A stretch of 64,000 bases of DNA from Cellulophaga omnivescoria (GTDB taxonomy: Bacteria; Bacteroidota; Bacteroidia; Flavobacteriales; Flavobacteriaceae), in the NCBI RefSeq assembly GCF_001999725.1, contig NZ_MDDP01000015.1, positions 62,001 to 126,000 on the forward strand, written 5' to 3'. Below are positions 1 through 9,991 of the stretch, in pieces; the first letter of the stretch is position 1; every line of letters begins with the position of its first letter. Position numbers and translations under genes: made by a program. The notes under the pieces were generated by a model that saw only the letters and a program-made list of their open reading frames with translations, was not told where the DNA came from and made no database searches.

Positions 1-1
1 T

Positions 2-814
2 AGCATTAATGCTAATGCAACAACTATTAAAAATGAGTTAGAGAACTTAGACGGTTATGCATCAATTGGTCAAGATATTTTTTATCATAATGACAATGTA
101 AGAAGCGTGTTAGTACCTTACCAAACAAAGGTTGGTGGTGCATTATACACACCATTTTTAATACCACAATTGGGTATATTTAATACACAAGCAGAAATAG
201 ATGCATATACTAAAGATGGTAACTTAATACAACCTAACGCTAGGCCTGGAGATTTTAAATTTCAGGACACTAATAATGATGGTAAAATAGGCTCCGAAGA
301 CCGTGTGTATTATGATGCTTACCAGCCAAAATTAACTTACAATTTAGGTGCTAATTTGGACTATAAGGGTTTTGATTTTAATGTTATTTTACAAGGAGTT
401 GCAGGTGTAAAAGCTTTTAATGGTTACAAGTTTACAACGTATAACGCTGCATTGTCTGGTTATAATTTAGATAACAGAGTATTAGACGCTTGGTCACCTA
501 CAAATACAAATACAGATATTCCTGTTATTTCTACAAAAGATGATAATAAAAACTTTGGAACTGCATCTAGTTGGTATTTAGAAGATGCATCATACTTACG
601 TATTAAAAACGTAACCTTAGGATACACTTTTAACAACAAGGTAATGGATAAATTATCTAAAGGATCATCATTAAGAATGTATGTGTCCGGAGAAAACTTA
701 GTAACGTTTACTAAATATTCAGGTTTAGATCCAGAAGTAGGTGGTAAAGGACTAGATATTGCTAAATATCCAGTAGCAAAAACATTCACATTAGGATTAT
801 TACTGTCATTATAA
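2..814 (+). CDS. SusC/RagA-type TonB-dependent outer membrane receptor, C-terminal part
   Basis: This frame is open from the left edge of the window, so only about the last 270 residues of a large outer-membrane porin are present. The visible part has the end of a SusC beta-barrel: repeated aromatic strands, a YLRIKNVTLGYTF-like strand that recurs in the other SusC proteins here, and the GLDPEVGGKGLD segment found just before the last strand of SusC proteins. The last residue is Leu, whereas the three complete SusC proteins in the window end in Phe. SusD follows after 21 bases, so the pair is one operon. Family knowledge: SusC forms the TonB-powered channel under the SusD lid. The substrate cannot be read from this fragment; the phosphatase downstream hints at a phosphorylated compound. 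Confidence 0.93.
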   Translation, partial: SINANATTIKNELENLDGYASIGQDIFYHNDNVRSVLVPYQTKVGGALYTPFLIPQLGIFNTQAEIDAYTKDGNLIQPNARPGDFKFQDTNNDGKIGSEDRVYYDAYQPKLTYNLGANLDYKGFDFNVILQGVAGVKAFNGYKFTTYNAALSGYNLDNRVLDAWSPTNTNTDIPVISTKDDNKNFGTASSWYLEDASYLRIKNVTLGYTFNNKVMDKLSKGSSLRMYVSGENLVTFTKYSGLDPEVGGKGLDIAKYPVAKTFTLGLLLSL

Positions 815-835
815 TCTCACTAAAAAAAGAATACA

Positions 836-2422
836 ATGAAAAATACATATAAAAAATTAGGGTTAGTTGCTTTGGGTGTTTTAGGGTTAAATTTAACCTC
901 TTGCTCAGACGATTTTACAAACTTAGAACCATTGGGTAAGGTGTCTAATGAGAGTTTTTGGAAAACAGAAACAGATGCAATACAGGCTGCAAATGGTTTG
1001 TACCAATTAATGGAAGACCAAGAAATGTTTGGTAGAGGTTTTTTCTGGTACATTAACGCCTCTGATGATATGATTACTGGGCGTATTAAAGCCACAGCAG
1101 ACGTAATTAAAGATTTTAATATTGATGGTAGTGAGGGGAGTTATACCTCTACTTGTTACACAAAATCTTACCAAGTTATTAGACGTGCTAATGATATTTT
1201 GTTAAACGTTCCAGAAATGGAAATATCAGATGACATTAAAAATCGTGTTTTAGGTGAAGCATATTTTATGCGTGCCTTTAGCTACTTTTGGGTAGCACAT
1301 ACATATGGTGATGATGTTAATGGTGGTGTACCAATTATTACAGTAGATAATATGTTTGATGAAGGAGGTAGTTATGCAAGACCTGCTTCTGTTGTAGAAA
1401 ACTACAAGCAAATTGAAGAGGATTTAAAAATGGCAGCAGATTTGTTACCGTTGTTTACAGACTATAGTGCAGAAGATTATGGGCGTCCTCATAAAGATGC
1501 TGCCCTAGGTTATTTAGCTAAAACAAACTTATACTGGGCAGCATATGATGCCTCTAGGTATGCAGAGGTCGTAAAGTATGCAGATGCAGTTGCAACATCT
1601 GGTTCTGGAAGAGCTTTAATAGATACAGATAACCCTGCTGTAGATTACAGAGAACTACATAGCCACTTAAATAATTGGACAAGCGAATATATTTGGTCTG
1701 TAAATTCTGGTGTAGATCGTGGTAGTATTTTATCTGGTGTGATGCTAGAAAACAAAGGCTGGGGTAAATACAACGGTTGGGGTTATTACACTCCGTCTGA
1801 AGGGTTGTATAATGAGTACGAAACAGGAGACGTACGTAGAGGTGTTACTATTTTAAATTTTGGTGATGAATTTAAGTACTTTGGGGAAGATAGAAGATAC
1901 CAATCTGAAAACTCAATCTCTGGTTTCCAGTTTAATAAATATATGTATGAGTTTCAGTTTGAAAACCCTATTGGTCAATATTTAAATCCAAACGGAGACA
2001 ATCCAACTACTGTTTACAATGTGCCACTAATGCGCTACGCAGAGGTGTTGTTAATGAAAGCCGAAGCCTTAATTGCAGACGGTAAAAATGGAGATGCACC
2101 ATTAAATATGGTTAGAGATAGAGCTGGTTTAGCACCAATAACTAATGCAACTATAGAGGACCTTAAACACGAGCGTAGAGTAGAGTTGGCTGGTGAGTTT
2201 GCAAACAGGCATTTTGATTTGGTTCGTTGGGGAGATGCAGCTGCTACCTATGCACAACCAATTTACGGCAGAGTTTACACAGATAGGTCTAACCCAGATT
2301 CTCCATACACGTCAGAAATAGTATGGCCTGCCAGAAATTTTGATGCATCTTATATGAATGTGTGGCCAATACCTAACACAGTAATAGAATCATCTGGAAT
2401 ACCACAAAATAAAGGCTGGTAA
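836..2422 (+). CDS. SusD/RagB family nutrient-binding outer membrane lipoprotein
   Basis: This 528-residue protein has a lipoprotein signal peptide ending in LTSC, which places the lipid-bearing Cys at about residue 23. It has the usual SusD pattern: an N-terminal tetratricopeptide-like helical part containing a GEAYFMRAFSYFWVAHTYG segment, a variable ligand-binding middle, and a C-terminal ERRVELAGEFANRHFDLVRWG block. Family knowledge: SusD sits on the outside of the cell and closes over the SusC channel. It follows the SusC end by 21 bases and is followed by a strong terminator, so it ends the operon. The ligand is unknown. Confidence 0.95.
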   Translation: MKNTYKKLGLVALGVLGLNLTSCSDDFTNLEPLGKVSNESFWKTETDAIQAANGLYQLMEDQEMFGRGFFWYINASDDMITGRIKATADVIKDFNIDGSEGSYTSTCYTKSYQVIRRANDILLNVPEMEISDDIKNRVLGEAYFMRAFSYFWVAHTYGDDVNGGVPIITVDNMFDEGGSYARPASVVENYKQIEEDLKMAADLLPLFTDYSAEDYGRPHKDAALGYLAKTNLYWAAYDASRYAEVVKYADAVATSGSGRALIDTDNPAVDYRELHSHLNNWTSEYIWSVNSGVDRGSILSGVMLENKGWGKYNGWGYYTPSEGLYNEYETGDVRRGVTILNFGDEFKYFGEDRRYQSENSISGFQFNKYMYEFQFENPIGQYLNPNGDNPTTVYNVPLMRYAEVLLMKAEALIADGKNGDAPLNMVRDRAGLAPITNATIEDLKHERRVELAGEFANRHFDLVRWGDAAATYAQPIYGRVYTDRSNPDSPYTSEIVWPARNFDASYMNVWPIPNTVIESSGIPQNKGW

Positions 2423-2460
2423 AATAATAAAGTTTCAATTAGTTTTTTTAACAAGGAAAG

Positions 2461-2488
2461 GGTGCTGTAATTGCGCAGCACCTTTTTT
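2461..2488 (+). terminator. Rho-independent terminator after SusD
   Basis: A GC-rich inverted repeat has arms GGTGCTG and CAGCACC separated by 8 bases. A run of six T follows directly. It lies 38 bases after the SusD stop and separates the SusC/D operon from the phosphatase gene. Confidence 0.9.
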
Positions 2489-2501
2489 ATAATACACTCA
2501 T

Positions 2502-4307
2502 ATGTTCACATTTAAGAAAAAATGTATCATTCTTCTCGTTAGCTTTTTTTCAATAATTTCTTTTGCTCAAAAAGAAAATGAAATTCTTATTCATTCTCAT
2601 AATGATTATTTACAAAATGTGCCTTTTTGGAATGCTTTGTCTAGCGGAGCTAATATTATAGAAGCAGATGTTTGGCTTACTAAAAACAATTTATTTGTTG
2701 CACATACAAAAAATGAAATAATACCAAGTAATACGCTGCAAAGCTTGTACTTAAACCCTTTGCAACAGGCGGTAAAAAACAATCAGTTAACAACGTCTAA
2801 TTTAATAGTAATGATAGATGTTAAGTCTGATGCAGAAAAAACAATAAACAAAATTATATCGATCTTAAAAAAGTATACAGATTTAACTACGCACAAAAAT
2901 ATTAAGTTTTTAATATCTGGTAACAGACCTAAACCAAGTACATATTATACGTATCCTAATTATATTTATTTTGATCATCAGGAGCTAAACAATAACCTAA
3001 CTTCTAAAAATTGGGATAAAGTTGGTATGGTTAGCACAAGTTTTAAACAATATAGTGTATGGAATGGTAAAGGTAGATTAACACACACAGATTTTGATGT
3101 GGTAAGCAATGTAATAGCATCTGCTAAAAAATTAAATAAGCCTTTTAGGTTTTGGGCAACACCAGACTCTAAAACAGCATGGAGAACATTTGTAGATTTG
3201 GGTGTAGATGTTATTAATACAGATATGCCATACAAATGTGCTACCTACACAAAAACATTAGATAACCGTACAGTAACAACTCAAACTTTATCAGAAACTT
3301 ATATACCTACTTATGCTTCTGATAATAAAAACAAGCCAATAAAAAACGTTATTTTAATGATTGGTGACGGTATGGGCTTGTCTCAAATAACGGCAGCAAC
3401 AATTGCAAATAAAGGGCAATTAACACTTACGCAGTTAAAATCTGTTGGGTTACTAAAAACCCAATCTGCAGATGATCTAGTTACAGACTCTGCTGCTGCT
3501 GGTACTGCCATTGCTACTGGTCAAAAAACAAATAATAGGGCTATTGGTACAGATATTAATGGTAACCCTTTGCCTACTTTAGTAGAAATATTAGCAAAAG
3601 CTAATTTTTATACAGGTATTATAACTACAGATAAAATAACAGGGGCAACACCTTCTTCATTTTATGCAAAAGCAATAGATAGAGATAATACAGCACAAAT
3701 AGCAAAAGATTTATTAAAAAGCGATCTTCATTTTTTTGCTGGTGGCGGGGCTAGCTTGTATAAAAATTTACCTTTAAATAAGCAATATACTATTGTAGAT
3801 CATATATCTAAAGTAGGAGATAATACCTCTAAAAAACTAGGTGTATTTTTAGCAGATTCAGGAGTGCCATCTGTAATGGATGGTAGAGGTAATTTATTAG
3901 CCGAAACTACCAAACAAGCATTATTATACTTAAACAATAAAAACAAACCATTTTTTTTAATGGTAGAGGCAGCACAAATAGACTCGTTTGGGCACCATAA
4001 TAATACTAAAGGTATTGTAACAGAGACCATAGATTTTGATAAAGCAATTACAGAAGCAATAAAGTTTGCAGATAGTAATGAAGAAACCTTAGTAATTATA
4101 ACTGCAGATCATGAAACATCTGGTTTTGGTATTGCAAGTGGTAACGGTAACCACCAAAAAGTAGAAGGTGACTTTATAACTCATGACCATACCGCTACAA
4201 TGGTTCCTGTTTTTGCTTACGGACCAAAGTCTAACAATTTTACAGGAGTTTTTGAAAACACAGAGGTGTTTTATAAAATATTAGAGGCATTAGAAGTAAA
4301 AAAATAG
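2502..4307 (+). CDS. Secreted two-domain phosphatase: GDPD/AIM6-like domain fused to alkaline phosphatase
   Basis: This 601-residue protein has a signal peptide (residues 1-23, ending SFAQ). Residues about 28-250 resemble the PLC/GDPD-superfamily domain of AIM6-like proteins: HSHNDY at 31-36, an E54-x-D56 pair in IEADVW, and H68, which fit the metal and catalytic residues of that fold. Residues about 280-598 are an alkaline phosphatase (PhoA superfamily). This part shows MIGDGMG with a metal-binding Asp289, the nucleophile Ser330 in TDSAAAGTA, and a late TADHETSG metal-ligand motif. Family knowledge: the C-terminal half hydrolyses phosphomonoesters outside the cytoplasm. Inference: the N-terminal half could cut a phosphodiester and hand the monoester to the second domain. 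The gene sits right after a SusC/D operon but behind a terminator. Confidence 0.88.
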   Translation: MFTFKKKCIILLVSFFSIISFAQKENEILIHSHNDYLQNVPFWNALSSGANIIEADVWLTKNNLFVAHTKNEIIPSNTLQSLYLNPLQQAVKNNQLTTSNLIVMIDVKSDAEKTINKIISILKKYTDLTTHKNIKFLISGNRPKPSTYYTYPNYIYFDHQELNNNLTSKNWDKVGMVSTSFKQYSVWNGKGRLTHTDFDVVSNVIASAKKLNKPFRFWATPDSKTAWRTFVDLGVDVINTDMPYKCATYTKTLDNRTVTTQTLSETYIPTYASDNKNKPIKNVILMIGDGMGLSQITAATIANKGQLTLTQLKSVGLLKTQSADDLVTDSAAAGTAIATGQKTNNRAIGTDINGNPLPTLVEILAKANFYTGIITTDKITGATPSSFYAKAIDRDNTAQIAKDLLKSDLHFFAGGGASLYKNLPLNKQYTIVDHISKVGDNTSKKLGVFLADSGVPSVMDGRGNLLAETTKQALLYLNNKNKPFFLMVEAAQIDSFGHHNNTKGIVTETIDFDKAITEAIKFADSNEETLVIITADHETSGFGIASGNGNHQKVEGDFITHDHTATMVPVFAYGPKSNNFTGVFENTEVFYKILEALEVKK

Positions 4308-4337
4308 TTTTTTAATATTTCGTTTTTTAGTTTATTA

Positions 4338-4367
4338 GGCGTGGCAAAGTTTTTTGTCGCGCCTTTT
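4338..4367 (+). terminator. Terminator after the phosphatase gene
   Basis: An inverted repeat of about 11 pairs (GGCG at the left foot, CGCC at the right, two G-T wobbles inside) has a 4-base loop and is followed by TTTT. It lies between two convergent genes. The T-run overlaps the stop codon of the opposite sigma-factor gene. Confidence 0.75.
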
Positions 4368-4977
4368 AACTTTTAAAAAGTAGTACTCTTTTTAGTTTTA
4401 AGATAGAAAAATATAAAAATAAATTACTGTCTGTTTTATCATTTACTTTAGATCTTAAAATGTAAAAAGCTTTGGTAATTTGGGCTTCTACTGTTTTTAT
4501 AGATATATTTAAATACTCTGCTATTTCTATATTAGTTAAACCTTCTTGTTTACTTAATAAAAATACATTTTTACACTTAGGAGGTAAATTTTGTATTTCT
4601 TGCTTTACCTTTTTAATAAGACTGTCAAAAGATATAACATCTGTTTCTTCTACTAAATCATGTAAAGCATCTAAATATTTTTTCTCTAACGGAAAAACAT
4701 TTTTTTGTTTACGGTAATGGTCTATAAATTCATTATATACAGATTTGTATAAAAAACTCTTTAATGAAAAATAGGCCTTGAGCCTATCTCTTTTGCGCCA
4801 AACTCTCATAAAAACATTTTGCACAATATCTTCTGCCTCACTACGGTCATGTGTAAGGTTAAGGGCATAAACACAAAGCTTTTGGTGGTAATCATTTACA
4901 AGTTTATTGTATGCAGTTGTATCACCGGCCTTGAGTGCATTTATAAAATTAATGTCGCTATTTAATGTGGGACTCAT
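4366..4977 (-). CDS. ECF RNA polymerase sigma factor (FecI/Bacteroidota expansion type)
   Basis: This is a protein of about 203 residues with the two sigma-70 domains of an extracytoplasmic-function factor. Region 2 contains AEDIVQNVFMRVW, and region 4 is a helix-turn-helix with LTNIEIAEYLNISIKTVEAQI. I place the start at the ATG at 4977; an upstream TTG in the same frame (4989) would add four residues and is less likely. Family knowledge: such factors are held by a FecR anti-sigma protein and released when an STN-bearing outer-membrane receptor binds its ligand. The FecR gene lies 110 bases away on the opposite strand, with SusC and SusD behind it. Inference: it drives the 5088-18476 genes. 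Confidence 0.92.
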   Translation of the reverse strand: MSPTLNSDINFINALKAGDTTAYNKLVNDYHQKLCVYALNLTHDRSEAEDIVQNVFMRVWRKRDRLKAYFSLKSFLYKSVYNEFIDHYRKQKNVFPLEKKYLDALHDLVEETDVISFDSLIKKVKQEIQNLPPKCKNVFLLSKQEGLTNIEIAEYLNISIKTVEAQITKAFYILRSKVNDKTDSNLFLYFSILKLKRVLLFKS

Positions 4978-5087
4978 ATAAAAAGACAATAATTGGTTAA
5001 ATATGTTGCCAATATATAAAAAAGTTTAATAAAATGTTAGGGTTATGTAAAATGCTTACGTATTAAAGTATATATGTTAAAAATATA

Positions 5088-6263
5088 ATGAAAAAGAAAA
5101 TAACAAAATTAGATAAGTTAATAGTTAAGTACCTTACTAGAGAGTCTACTAAAAAAGAGCTCGATGGTTTAGAGGAGTTACTTAATAACGACTTAAATAA
5201 TGAAAAGTTTCTAAAGGAATATATAAAAATAAATGTTGTATCAGATTATGTATTACAAAAGTTTAATACAGAAAAAGCAAGGCAACAATTGTTAGATACT
5301 ATTAAAGAAGATAAAAAGAAAGCAAAGCAAGCTAAAATTTTTACCTTAATAAAATATTCTGCAGCTGCAGCTGTAGCGGTACTTGTAATGTCTGGTATAT
5401 TTTTTAAAACATCTTTATTTAATAAAACAGGAGCGGAGCCAGTACAAGTATCACATAATATAAAAGTAGGTTCTAATAAGGCAGTATTATCATTAGAAGA
5501 TGGATCGCTGGTGGTTTTAGAAAATGGTAAAGAGGTTAATGTTGGCAAGGCAAAAAGCAATGGTAAAGAGCTTACTTATAAAAAAGGGAGTAGAAACAGT
5601 AAAATTATTTATAATTCTTTAACTATACCACGCGGAGGTGAGTATTCATTACAATTGTCAGATGGAACTAAGGTTTGGTTAAATTCAGAAACAAAAATAA
5701 AATACCCAGTACATTTTAAAAAAGGAGAATCTAGGACTGTAGAATTGGTTTACGGCGAAGCTTATTTTGATGTTTCACCAAGTACGCACCATAACGGAGA
5801 TGGTTTTAATGTGGTTACCAACCAACAAAATATAGCAGTTTTAGGAACTGAGTTTAATGTGAAAGCATATAAAGATGAAAACTTTATATATTCTACTTTA
5901 GTAGAAGGCCATATAGTACTAGAAAATGGGACATACAAAGCAGATCTGTTGCCAGGACAACAGGCAGTTATAGCAAACGGAATTTCTGAAAAAGTTGAGG
6001 TTTACAACGTAAATGTAGATAATGAAATTGCTTGGAGAAAAGGAGTCTTTAACTTTAAAAATAAATCTTTAAAAGAAATAACAAAAGTATTGTCTAGATG
6101 GTATGATGTAGATGTTGTTATAGAAAATAAAGAATTAGAGAATATTAACTTTAAAGGAGTATTAGGAAAAACTCAAGACATAGAAACAATTTTACAAATA
6201 ATTAAAAACACTAGTAATATAAATGCCTATGAAATAAAAAATAGAACTATTTACATAAAATAA
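5088..6263 (+). CDS. FecR family anti-sigma factor
   Basis: This 391-residue inner-membrane protein has a cytoplasmic N-terminal part of about 80 residues, one membrane helix (about residues 84-106), and a periplasmic FecR domain with PRGGEYSLQLSDGTKVWLNS and GEAYFDV. The C-terminal DUF4974-type domain (from about 320) contains FKNKSLKEITKVLSRWYDV. Family knowledge: the N-terminal part binds the sigma factor and the C-terminal domain contacts the STN domain of the receptor. It is divergent from the sigma gene and 99 bases ahead of the STN-type SusC. That gap shows no clear terminator. Confidence 0.94.
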   Translation: MKKKITKLDKLIVKYLTRESTKKELDGLEELLNNDLNNEKFLKEYIKINVVSDYVLQKFNTEKARQQLLDTIKEDKKKAKQAKIFTLIKYSAAAAVAVLVMSGIFFKTSLFNKTGAEPVQVSHNIKVGSNKAVLSLEDGSLVVLENGKEVNVGKAKSNGKELTYKKGSRNSKIIYNSLTIPRGGEYSLQLSDGTKVWLNSETKIKYPVHFKKGESRTVELVYGEAYFDVSPSTHHNGDGFNVVTNQQNIAVLGTEFNVKAYKDENFIYSTLVEGHIVLENGTYKADLLPGQQAVIANGISEKVEVYNVNVDNEIAWRKGVFNFKNKSLKEITKVLSRWYDVDVVIENKELENINFKGVLGKTQDIETILQIIKNTSNINAYEIKNRTIYIK

Positions 6264-6362
6264 AGGGAACAAAGTTTATGCCGTCCAAAGAATAACACTT
6301 TATCCCCCATTTTATTTGAATCTTGATTAATTAAGTAACTAACCAAAAAAACACTCAAATTT

Positions 6363-9300
6363 ATGAAAATTAAATTAATGAATGTTCTCTTCTGCTATAG
6401 AAGAAAACTAATGATGACGATTATGAAAGCTTTTATCTTTTTATGGTGTACTGCAATTTTTAGTTTTACCACTACAAATTCGTTCTCACAAAATGCTAAA
6501 ATTAGTATCAAAGCAGATGCTATAGTTAGCGTAGATATGGTTTTTGATATTATTATGGAGCAAACAGACTATAAATTTATTTATAGTGAAGGCTTTTTTG
6601 ATGCTTACCCAAAAGTAACACTACATAAAGGAGTTATAAAAGCGAACGCACTGTTAGATAAAACACTAGAAAATAGTGATGTGTCTTATGAATTTTTGCC
6701 AAATAAAACAATAGTTATAGTAAAAAAAACAGATAACCTTACTGCTAATATGCAAATGCAAATTAAAGGTAAAGTGTTAGATGAGGGTAATTTACCATTG
6801 CTAGGAGTAACTATACTTGTAGAGGGTACAGCAAATGGAGTTACTACAGATTTTGATGGTAATTATGCCATAAAAGCGAAACCAGGTGATGTGTTAAGTT
6901 TTTCATATGTAGGTTATCTTACTCAAAAAGTGACTGTTACAGAAAATAAAAGTGTGATTAATGTAGTTTTAAAAGAAAACGTAAATGTTTTAGATGAGGT
7001 TACAGTAATTTCTACAGGATATCAGCAAATATCAGAAGAAAGGTCTACTGGTGCTTTTGAAACAATTAAAAAAAGTCAGTTAGACAAGCCAGCCTCTAGT
7101 ATATCAGAAAGGTTAGTTGGTATGGTTGCTGGTTTACAAAGTACAATTAATGCAGACGGATCGGTAGATTTTCAGATTAGAGGTCAGTCTAGTTTATTTG
7201 CAGACCAACAACCTTTAATTGTATTAGATGGCTTTCCTATAGAAGGTGGTTTTGAAACCATTAACCCTAACGATGTAGAAAGTATTACCGTTTTAAAAGA
7301 TGCTGCTGCTGCTTCTATTTGGGGTGCAAAATCTGCAAATGGTGTAATTGTTGTTACAACAAAAAAAGCAAAACAAGGAAAAACTAATATATCTGTATCT
7401 ACTTTTGTAAAGGTTTCAGACAAATTAGATTTGGATTATTCTATCGCTTCAGCTTCAGCCAGTGATGTGTTAGCTTATGAGCAATCTGCTTTTGATACTA
7501 ACTTTTTTGGAAGTCTTTTTGGAGGTCCTCAAGGCGCTAGTCCGTTTAATTTAAATTCATACTCTTTAGGGTTAACGGCTATGAATGAAGCTCGTTTAGG
7601 AAGAATAACAGCTTCAGAAAGAGACGCTACATTAGCCACCTTATCTGGATTAAATAATAAAAAGCAGATAGAGAAATATTTATTACAATCTCCTATTACA
7701 TCACAATATAATATTAGTGTGTCTGGAGGTAGTGATACCATGAAAAATAACTTATCATTATTATATGAGGATAATAAAACTTTCTTTAAGGGAGATGAGC
7801 AAAGCAAATACCTTATTAATTATACGAGTAAAATAAAGGTTAATGATAGATTAGATTTTGATTTTGCAGGTATGATGCAGTATAGAGATATAAGAAACAA
7901 CTCTGGAGAGCAAAATTTATATGGAGAAGGAGATATGCTTAGTACTATTAGGTCTTTAGCTCCTTGGGATATGTTGGTTAATGAAGATGGTAGTAGAACA
8001 GATTTATCATATTTAAAGTATTATACACCTAACTTAAATGCTTTTGTGCCTACAGATGCATTTCCGTATTCAGATTGGTCTTATAACCCAATAACCGATG
8101 TAGAAAACAGAGATTTTTCTACAAAAAGTTTAAATAGTCGTATACAGGCTGGTTTAAATTTTAAAATTATGGACGGTCTTTCTATTTCATCTAAAATACA
8201 GTATGAAATTTTTAAGACTAACGAAGAAAATTATTACAACGAAAAAACCTTTGATGTACGCCAGTTTGTAAACGAAACTTCTGGTTGGAACCGTGATTTT
8301 AATACTATACCAACACAAAATATACCTTCTGGTGGTATTTTAAAAAAATCTGACGCAACAATAAATTCTTATAATTTTAGAAATCAGCTTAATTTTAATA
8401 GAACATTTGCAGACAAGCATACTATTAACTTTATAGCAGGTACAGAACTGTCTAACAGAGTATATAAGAGTACAGTGCACCCAGATTCTTTTGGTTATAG
8501 TGATGAAACTTTAGCATCATCAGAACTGTTAAACCCTGTGCAATCTGCTACAATGTGGAATGGTTTTCCATTGCGTTTTGCTAGTTTCTATTATCCGTTT
8601 AACTTAACACCAACTAGTACTTACCAAGAAAATACAAACAGATTCTTTTCATTATTTGGTAACCTTGGTTATACTTTTAATAATAAATATACCATAACTG
8701 GTAGTTATAGAACAGATGCATCAAACCTAATAACAGACGATCCATCATTTAGGTACAATCCGTTTTGGTCTGTAGGTGGTAGCTGGAAAGCGCACAAAGA
8801 AGGTTTTTTAAATGATGTAGAATGGTTAAATAGGTTAAACTTAAGGGCAACCTATGGTTTTAATGGTAATGTAGACAGGTCTACTTCGTTTAAACCACTA
8901 ATTGCTTTAGGCTCTTCATTAAATGTTTTTACACAAGAAAACACTGCAACCATATCTAGTTTTGGTAACCCAACACTTAGATGGGAAAAAACCAAAACTT
9001 TAAATTTTGGTGTAGATTTTTCATTATTTAAAAGCAGACTTAACGGTTCTGTAGATGTTTATAATAAGCAAAGTTTTGATTTAATTGTTTCACAGTCTAT
9101 TGCATCTGTAAACGGTACAACTAACCAAAAATTTAATAATGGTGAAATGTATAACAGAGGTATAGAGGTAACACTTGGTACCACTTTACCTATTAGCGGT
9201 AATGATGTAGTTTGGACCGGTTCTGTTAATTATGCTTATAATAACAATAAGGTTACTAATTTCTTTAAAACTAATTATCAAGCCCCAGAATTATATAGCG

Positions 9301-9980
9301 GACCAACAACATCTTACGTAGAGGGGTATAACGCCAATACGTTATGGTCATACCAATATTCAGGTTTAACCAATGTGGGCACAGATGCCAATCCGGTATT
9401 AAAACCATCTGTTGTAGGTGAAGGAGGAACTCCTATAACATTAATTAGTTGGCCACAAGGTAATGCTATAGAATATATGGAGTCTCAAGGTACTTTAGTA
9501 GCACCTACCACAGTAGGTATGAGAAACTCTTTTAAAATTTATGATTTTGATTTATCATTTATAGTAACAGGTAAATTTGGACACGTATTTAGAAGACAAG
9601 GCTTTAACTATAACTCATTAGCAAGCGGTGGTAATACACAAGTTAATGAAAAGTATAGTGAAGTAGCTAACGGAGATCCAAACCAAATATTACCTATACC
9701 TGAAGAAGAAGGACGTTATTTTTTTTATGATCGTTTTCATCCTTATATGGATTATTTAACCGAAGATGCATCACACATAAGATTTCAAGAAATTAGTTTA
9801 TCATATTCTTTACCATCTAAAGTTGTTAGTGATTTGGGTATTAATGCCTTACGTTTTTACGCACAAGCTAATAATGTTGGTACTATTTTATTTAACGATT
9901 TTGGAGAAGACCCAGAGTATCCTAAAGGAGGTTTACGCTTACAAAGCTCATTAACTTTTGGAATGAATTTAAACTTTTAA
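6363..9980 (+). CDS. SusC/RagA TonB-dependent receptor with STN signalling domain
   Basis: This 1205-residue protein has, in order, an extended N-terminal signal peptide (to about residue 43, ending NSFSQ), an STN (secretin/TonB N-terminus) domain at about 48-120, a carboxypeptidase-regulatory-like beta-sandwich at about 132-212 (DFDGNYAIKA, FSYVGY), the TonB box and plug (about 213-350), and a 22-strand-type barrel ending in Phe. Several in-frame ATG codons near the start leave the exact first residue uncertain. Family knowledge: STN-bearing receptors both import the ligand and signal through FecR to the sigma factor. It is followed by SusD after 11 bases and the TlpA-like array, so its ligand is probably linked to the redox proteins encoded downstream (inference). 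Confidence 0.96.
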   Translation: MKIKLMNVLFCYRRKLMMTIMKAFIFLWCTAIFSFTTTNSFSQNAKISIKADAIVSVDMVFDIIMEQTDYKFIYSEGFFDAYPKVTLHKGVIKANALLDKTLENSDVSYEFLPNKTIVIVKKTDNLTANMQMQIKGKVLDEGNLPLLGVTILVEGTANGVTTDFDGNYAIKAKPGDVLSFSYVGYLTQKVTVTENKSVINVVLKENVNVLDEVTVISTGYQQISEERSTGAFETIKKSQLDKPASSISERLVGMVAGLQSTINADGSVDFQIRGQSSLFADQQPLIVLDGFPIEGGFETINPNDVESITVLKDAAAASIWGAKSANGVIVVTTKKAKQGKTNISVSTFVKVSDKLDLDYSIASASASDVLAYEQSAFDTNFFGSLFGGPQGASPFNLNSYSLGLTAMNEARLGRITASERDATLATLSGLNNKKQIEKYLLQSPITSQYNISVSGGSDTMKNNLSLLYEDNKTFFKGDEQSKYLINYTSKIKVNDRLDFDFAGMMQYRDIRNNSGEQNLYGEGDMLSTIRSLAPWDMLVNEDGSRTDLSYLKYYTPNLNAFVPTDAFPYSDWSYNPITDVENRDFSTKSLNSRIQAGLNFKIMDGLSISSKIQYEIFKTNEENYYNEKTFDVRQFVNETSGWNRDFNTIPTQNIPSGGILKKSDATINSYNFRNQLNFNRTFADKHTINFIAGTELSNRVYKSTVHPDSFGYSDETLASSELLNPVQSATMWNGFPLRFASFYYPFNLTPTSTYQENTNRFFSLFGNLGYTFNNKYTITGSYRTDASNLITDDPSFRYNPFWSVGGSWKAHKEGFLNDVEWLNRLNLRATYGFNGNVDRSTSFKPLIALGSSLNVFTQENTATISSFGNPTLRWEKTKTLNFGVDFSLFKSRLNGSVDVYNKQSFDLIVSQSIASVNGTTNQKFNNGEMYNRGIEVTLGTTLPISGNDVVWTGSVNYAYNNNKVTNFFKTNYQAPELYSGPTTSYVEGYNANTLWSYQYSGLTNVGTDANPVLKPSVVGEGGTPITLISWPQGNAIEYMESQGTLVAPTTVGMRNSFKIYDFDLSFIVTGKFGHVFRRQGFNYNSLASGGNTQVNEKYSEVANGDPNQILPIPEEEGRYFFYDRFHPYMDYLTEDASHIRFQEISLSYSLPSKVVSDLGINALRFYAQANNVGTILFNDFGEDPEYPKGGLRLQSSLTFGMNLNF

Positions 9981-9991
9981 AATAAAGAATT

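Noticed and set aside
460-789. A 109-residue minus-strand open frame inside the SusC end
   Set aside because: It is a shadow of the SusC coding frame, with no start context or family. The same reasoning applies to the other antisense frames inside large genes, for example 5246-5560, 7184-7423, 14506-14814 and 31229-31588.
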